Shown here piece by piece: positions 34,654-35,470 of a stretch of 35,470 nt of DNA. The number at the start of each line of letters is the position of its first letter. The first letter of the stretch is position 1. This DNA comes from a bacterium (lineage in GTDB: Bacteria; Sumerlaeota; Sumerlaeia; MVZB01), in contig JAJFUE010000118.1 in assembly GCA_021372575.1 (NCBI GenBank), positions 1 to 35,470 of the forward strand, given 5' to 3'. The notes under the pieces were generated by a model. It was given only the letters and a program-made list of their open reading frames with translations. It did no database searches and was not told the origin of the DNA. The position numbers and the translations under genes are program-made.

Positions 34654-35331
34654 CTACTTCTGTTCCATCGCCCACTGCACGGCGCGGTGGATCAGTTCGT
34701 GGCTCGATTCCAGATTCAATTTCCGTTTGATGTGTTCCCGATGCGTCTCGATCGTCTTGATTGAAAGGTGCAGATGCTTGGCGATCTTGCGCGTGGACAT
34801 CCCTTGGCCGACGAGCGTGAACACCTCCAGTTCGCGGTCGGTCAGGCTATCGACGGGCGACTGCACGGGCGCCTGCTCGGGGTAAACGGCCCGGTGCAGC
34901 ATGCGCTCGGTCATGTTGTCGCTCAGGTAAATCTTGCCGTTCAAAATAGTGTGGATCGCCTCGACGATTTTGTCCGAGGTCTCCTGCTTGTTGATGTAGC
35001 CCTTGGCCCCCGCGTGCAGCGCGCGGTCTGAGAACAGGCTCTCCTCGTGCATCGACGAGACGAGCATCTTGATGGCCGGGTTCTGGGCCTTGATCTGCTT
35101 GATCAGCTCGATCCCGCTGCCGTCCTTGAGCGATATATCGATCACGACCAGGTCCGGGTTGAGCTCGCCGATCAGGCGCAGCGCCTCGCAGATGCCCGGC
35201 GCTTCGCCGCAAACCTCCAGGCCCGGATCCTCGTTGATCATCATGGCCAGCCCGCGGCGCACAATCGGGTGATCATCCACCAGCAGAATCCGCGCAACCT
35301 GAGCCACCTGTTTGTGATTAAACTTCCCCAT
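34654..35331 (-). CDS. NarL/FixJ-type response regulator
   Basis: A 225-residue two-domain transcription regulator. The receiver domain has the acidic pair in ILLVDDHPIVRRG (Asp19/Asp20), the phospho-acceptor Asp65 in LVVIDISLKDG, and Lys115 in AKGYINKQ. The LuxR-type helix-turn-helix is at about 160-205 (LTDRELEVFTLVGQGMSTRK, then IAKHLHLSIKTIETHREHIK). ATG 35331 is chosen because AAGGA lies about 7 nt upstream; an in-frame ATG at 35391 would add 20 residues and lacks a good site. Phosphorylation by a sensor kinase would promote dimerisation and DNA binding. No kinase gene is in the window, so its signal is unknown. About 140 bp of sequence upstream to the window end show no clear promoter. 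Confidence 0.93.
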   Translation of the reverse strand: MGKFNHKQVAQVARILLVDDHPIVRRGLAMMINEDPGLEVCGEAPGICEALRLIGELNPDLVVIDISLKDGSGIELIKQIKAQNPAIKMLVSSMHEESLFSDRALHAGAKGYINKQETSDKIVEAIHTILNGKIYLSDNMTERMLHRAVYPEQAPVQSPVDSLTDRELEVFTLVGQGMSTRKIAKHLHLSIKTIETHREHIKRKLNLESSHELIHRAVQWAMEQK

Positions 35332-35470
35332 TAAAATCCTTCCCACCTCGATTTGCTCAGAGGGCGGTCTCCCCTCGGCCCTCGCTCCCATCTTAATGCG
35401 GCATCCTCCCGCGCGCCACGGTGATGTGAATCAATCATTCGATGCGCGCCAAATCTCCATTTGCTTTGAC

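Overview
The window looks like chromosomal DNA of a GC-rich, diderm (Gram-negative-type) bacterium. A Wzm/Wzt polysaccharide ABC exporter, an RlpA-like lipoprotein and several Sec-exported proteins point to an outer envelope. A giant sigma factor with a membrane segment and carboxypeptidase-regulatory-like repeats, a delta-60 repeat protein, a GxxExxY protein and many degenerate short-tandem-repeat (STR) tracts between genes resemble planctomycete, verrucomicrobial, lentisphaeral and neighbouring candidate-phylum genomes. I cannot place it more precisely. No rRNA, tRNA, CRISPR array, transposase or phage module was seen.

Layout. (1) 1-4860: the 3' end of a family 2 glycosyltransferase, an exported delta-60 protein that reads as two seven-repeat propellers, about 0.9 kb of nested palindromic repeats, and a secreted tail-fibre-like protein on the minus strand. 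(2) 5115-20221: a surface-polysaccharide locus. The plus-strand operon holds wecB, wzm, wzt and a 1722-residue methyltransferase/coiled-coil/glycosyltransferase fusion. A minus-strand pair holds a GT4 and a double-GT2 protein. A second plus-strand pair holds a GT2 and a small transaldolase. Between the first two parts lies a lower-GC island (13648-14773) with a frameshifted small membrane gene and a GxxExxY gene bordered by GGAAAC-type STR tracts. (3) 20222-26402: housekeeping and envelope genes (guaB, an MFS transporter, a GlgC-like nucleotidyltransferase, lepB, rlpA-like), almost all separated by STR tracts. (4) 26768-33079: the giant ECF-type sigma factor, a strong terminator, and fumC. (5) 33161-35331: a VapBC-type toxin-antitoxin pair, a GNAT acetyltransferase and a NarL/LuxR response regulator.

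How it may work together. WecB would supply UDP-ManNAc. The fusion protein and nearby transferases would build and cap a glycan, and Wzm/Wzt would export it, with the Wzt C-terminal domain probably reading the chain terminus. The pairing of a methyltransferase/coiled-coil protein with a Wzt carrying a C-terminal domain resembles the WbdD 'molecular ruler' logic of E. coli O9a, here apparently fused to the glycosyltransferases.

The most unusual genome-scale signal is the STR system. At least nine unrelated short words (for example CGATTACGAGCAC, GGAAAC, ATGATGA, CACGAA, CGCCAAGA) occur between genes. Many occur as facing inverted pairs that could fold into long hairpins at gene ends. They sometimes run into stop codons or 5' ends, and one set borders the GxxExxY gene.
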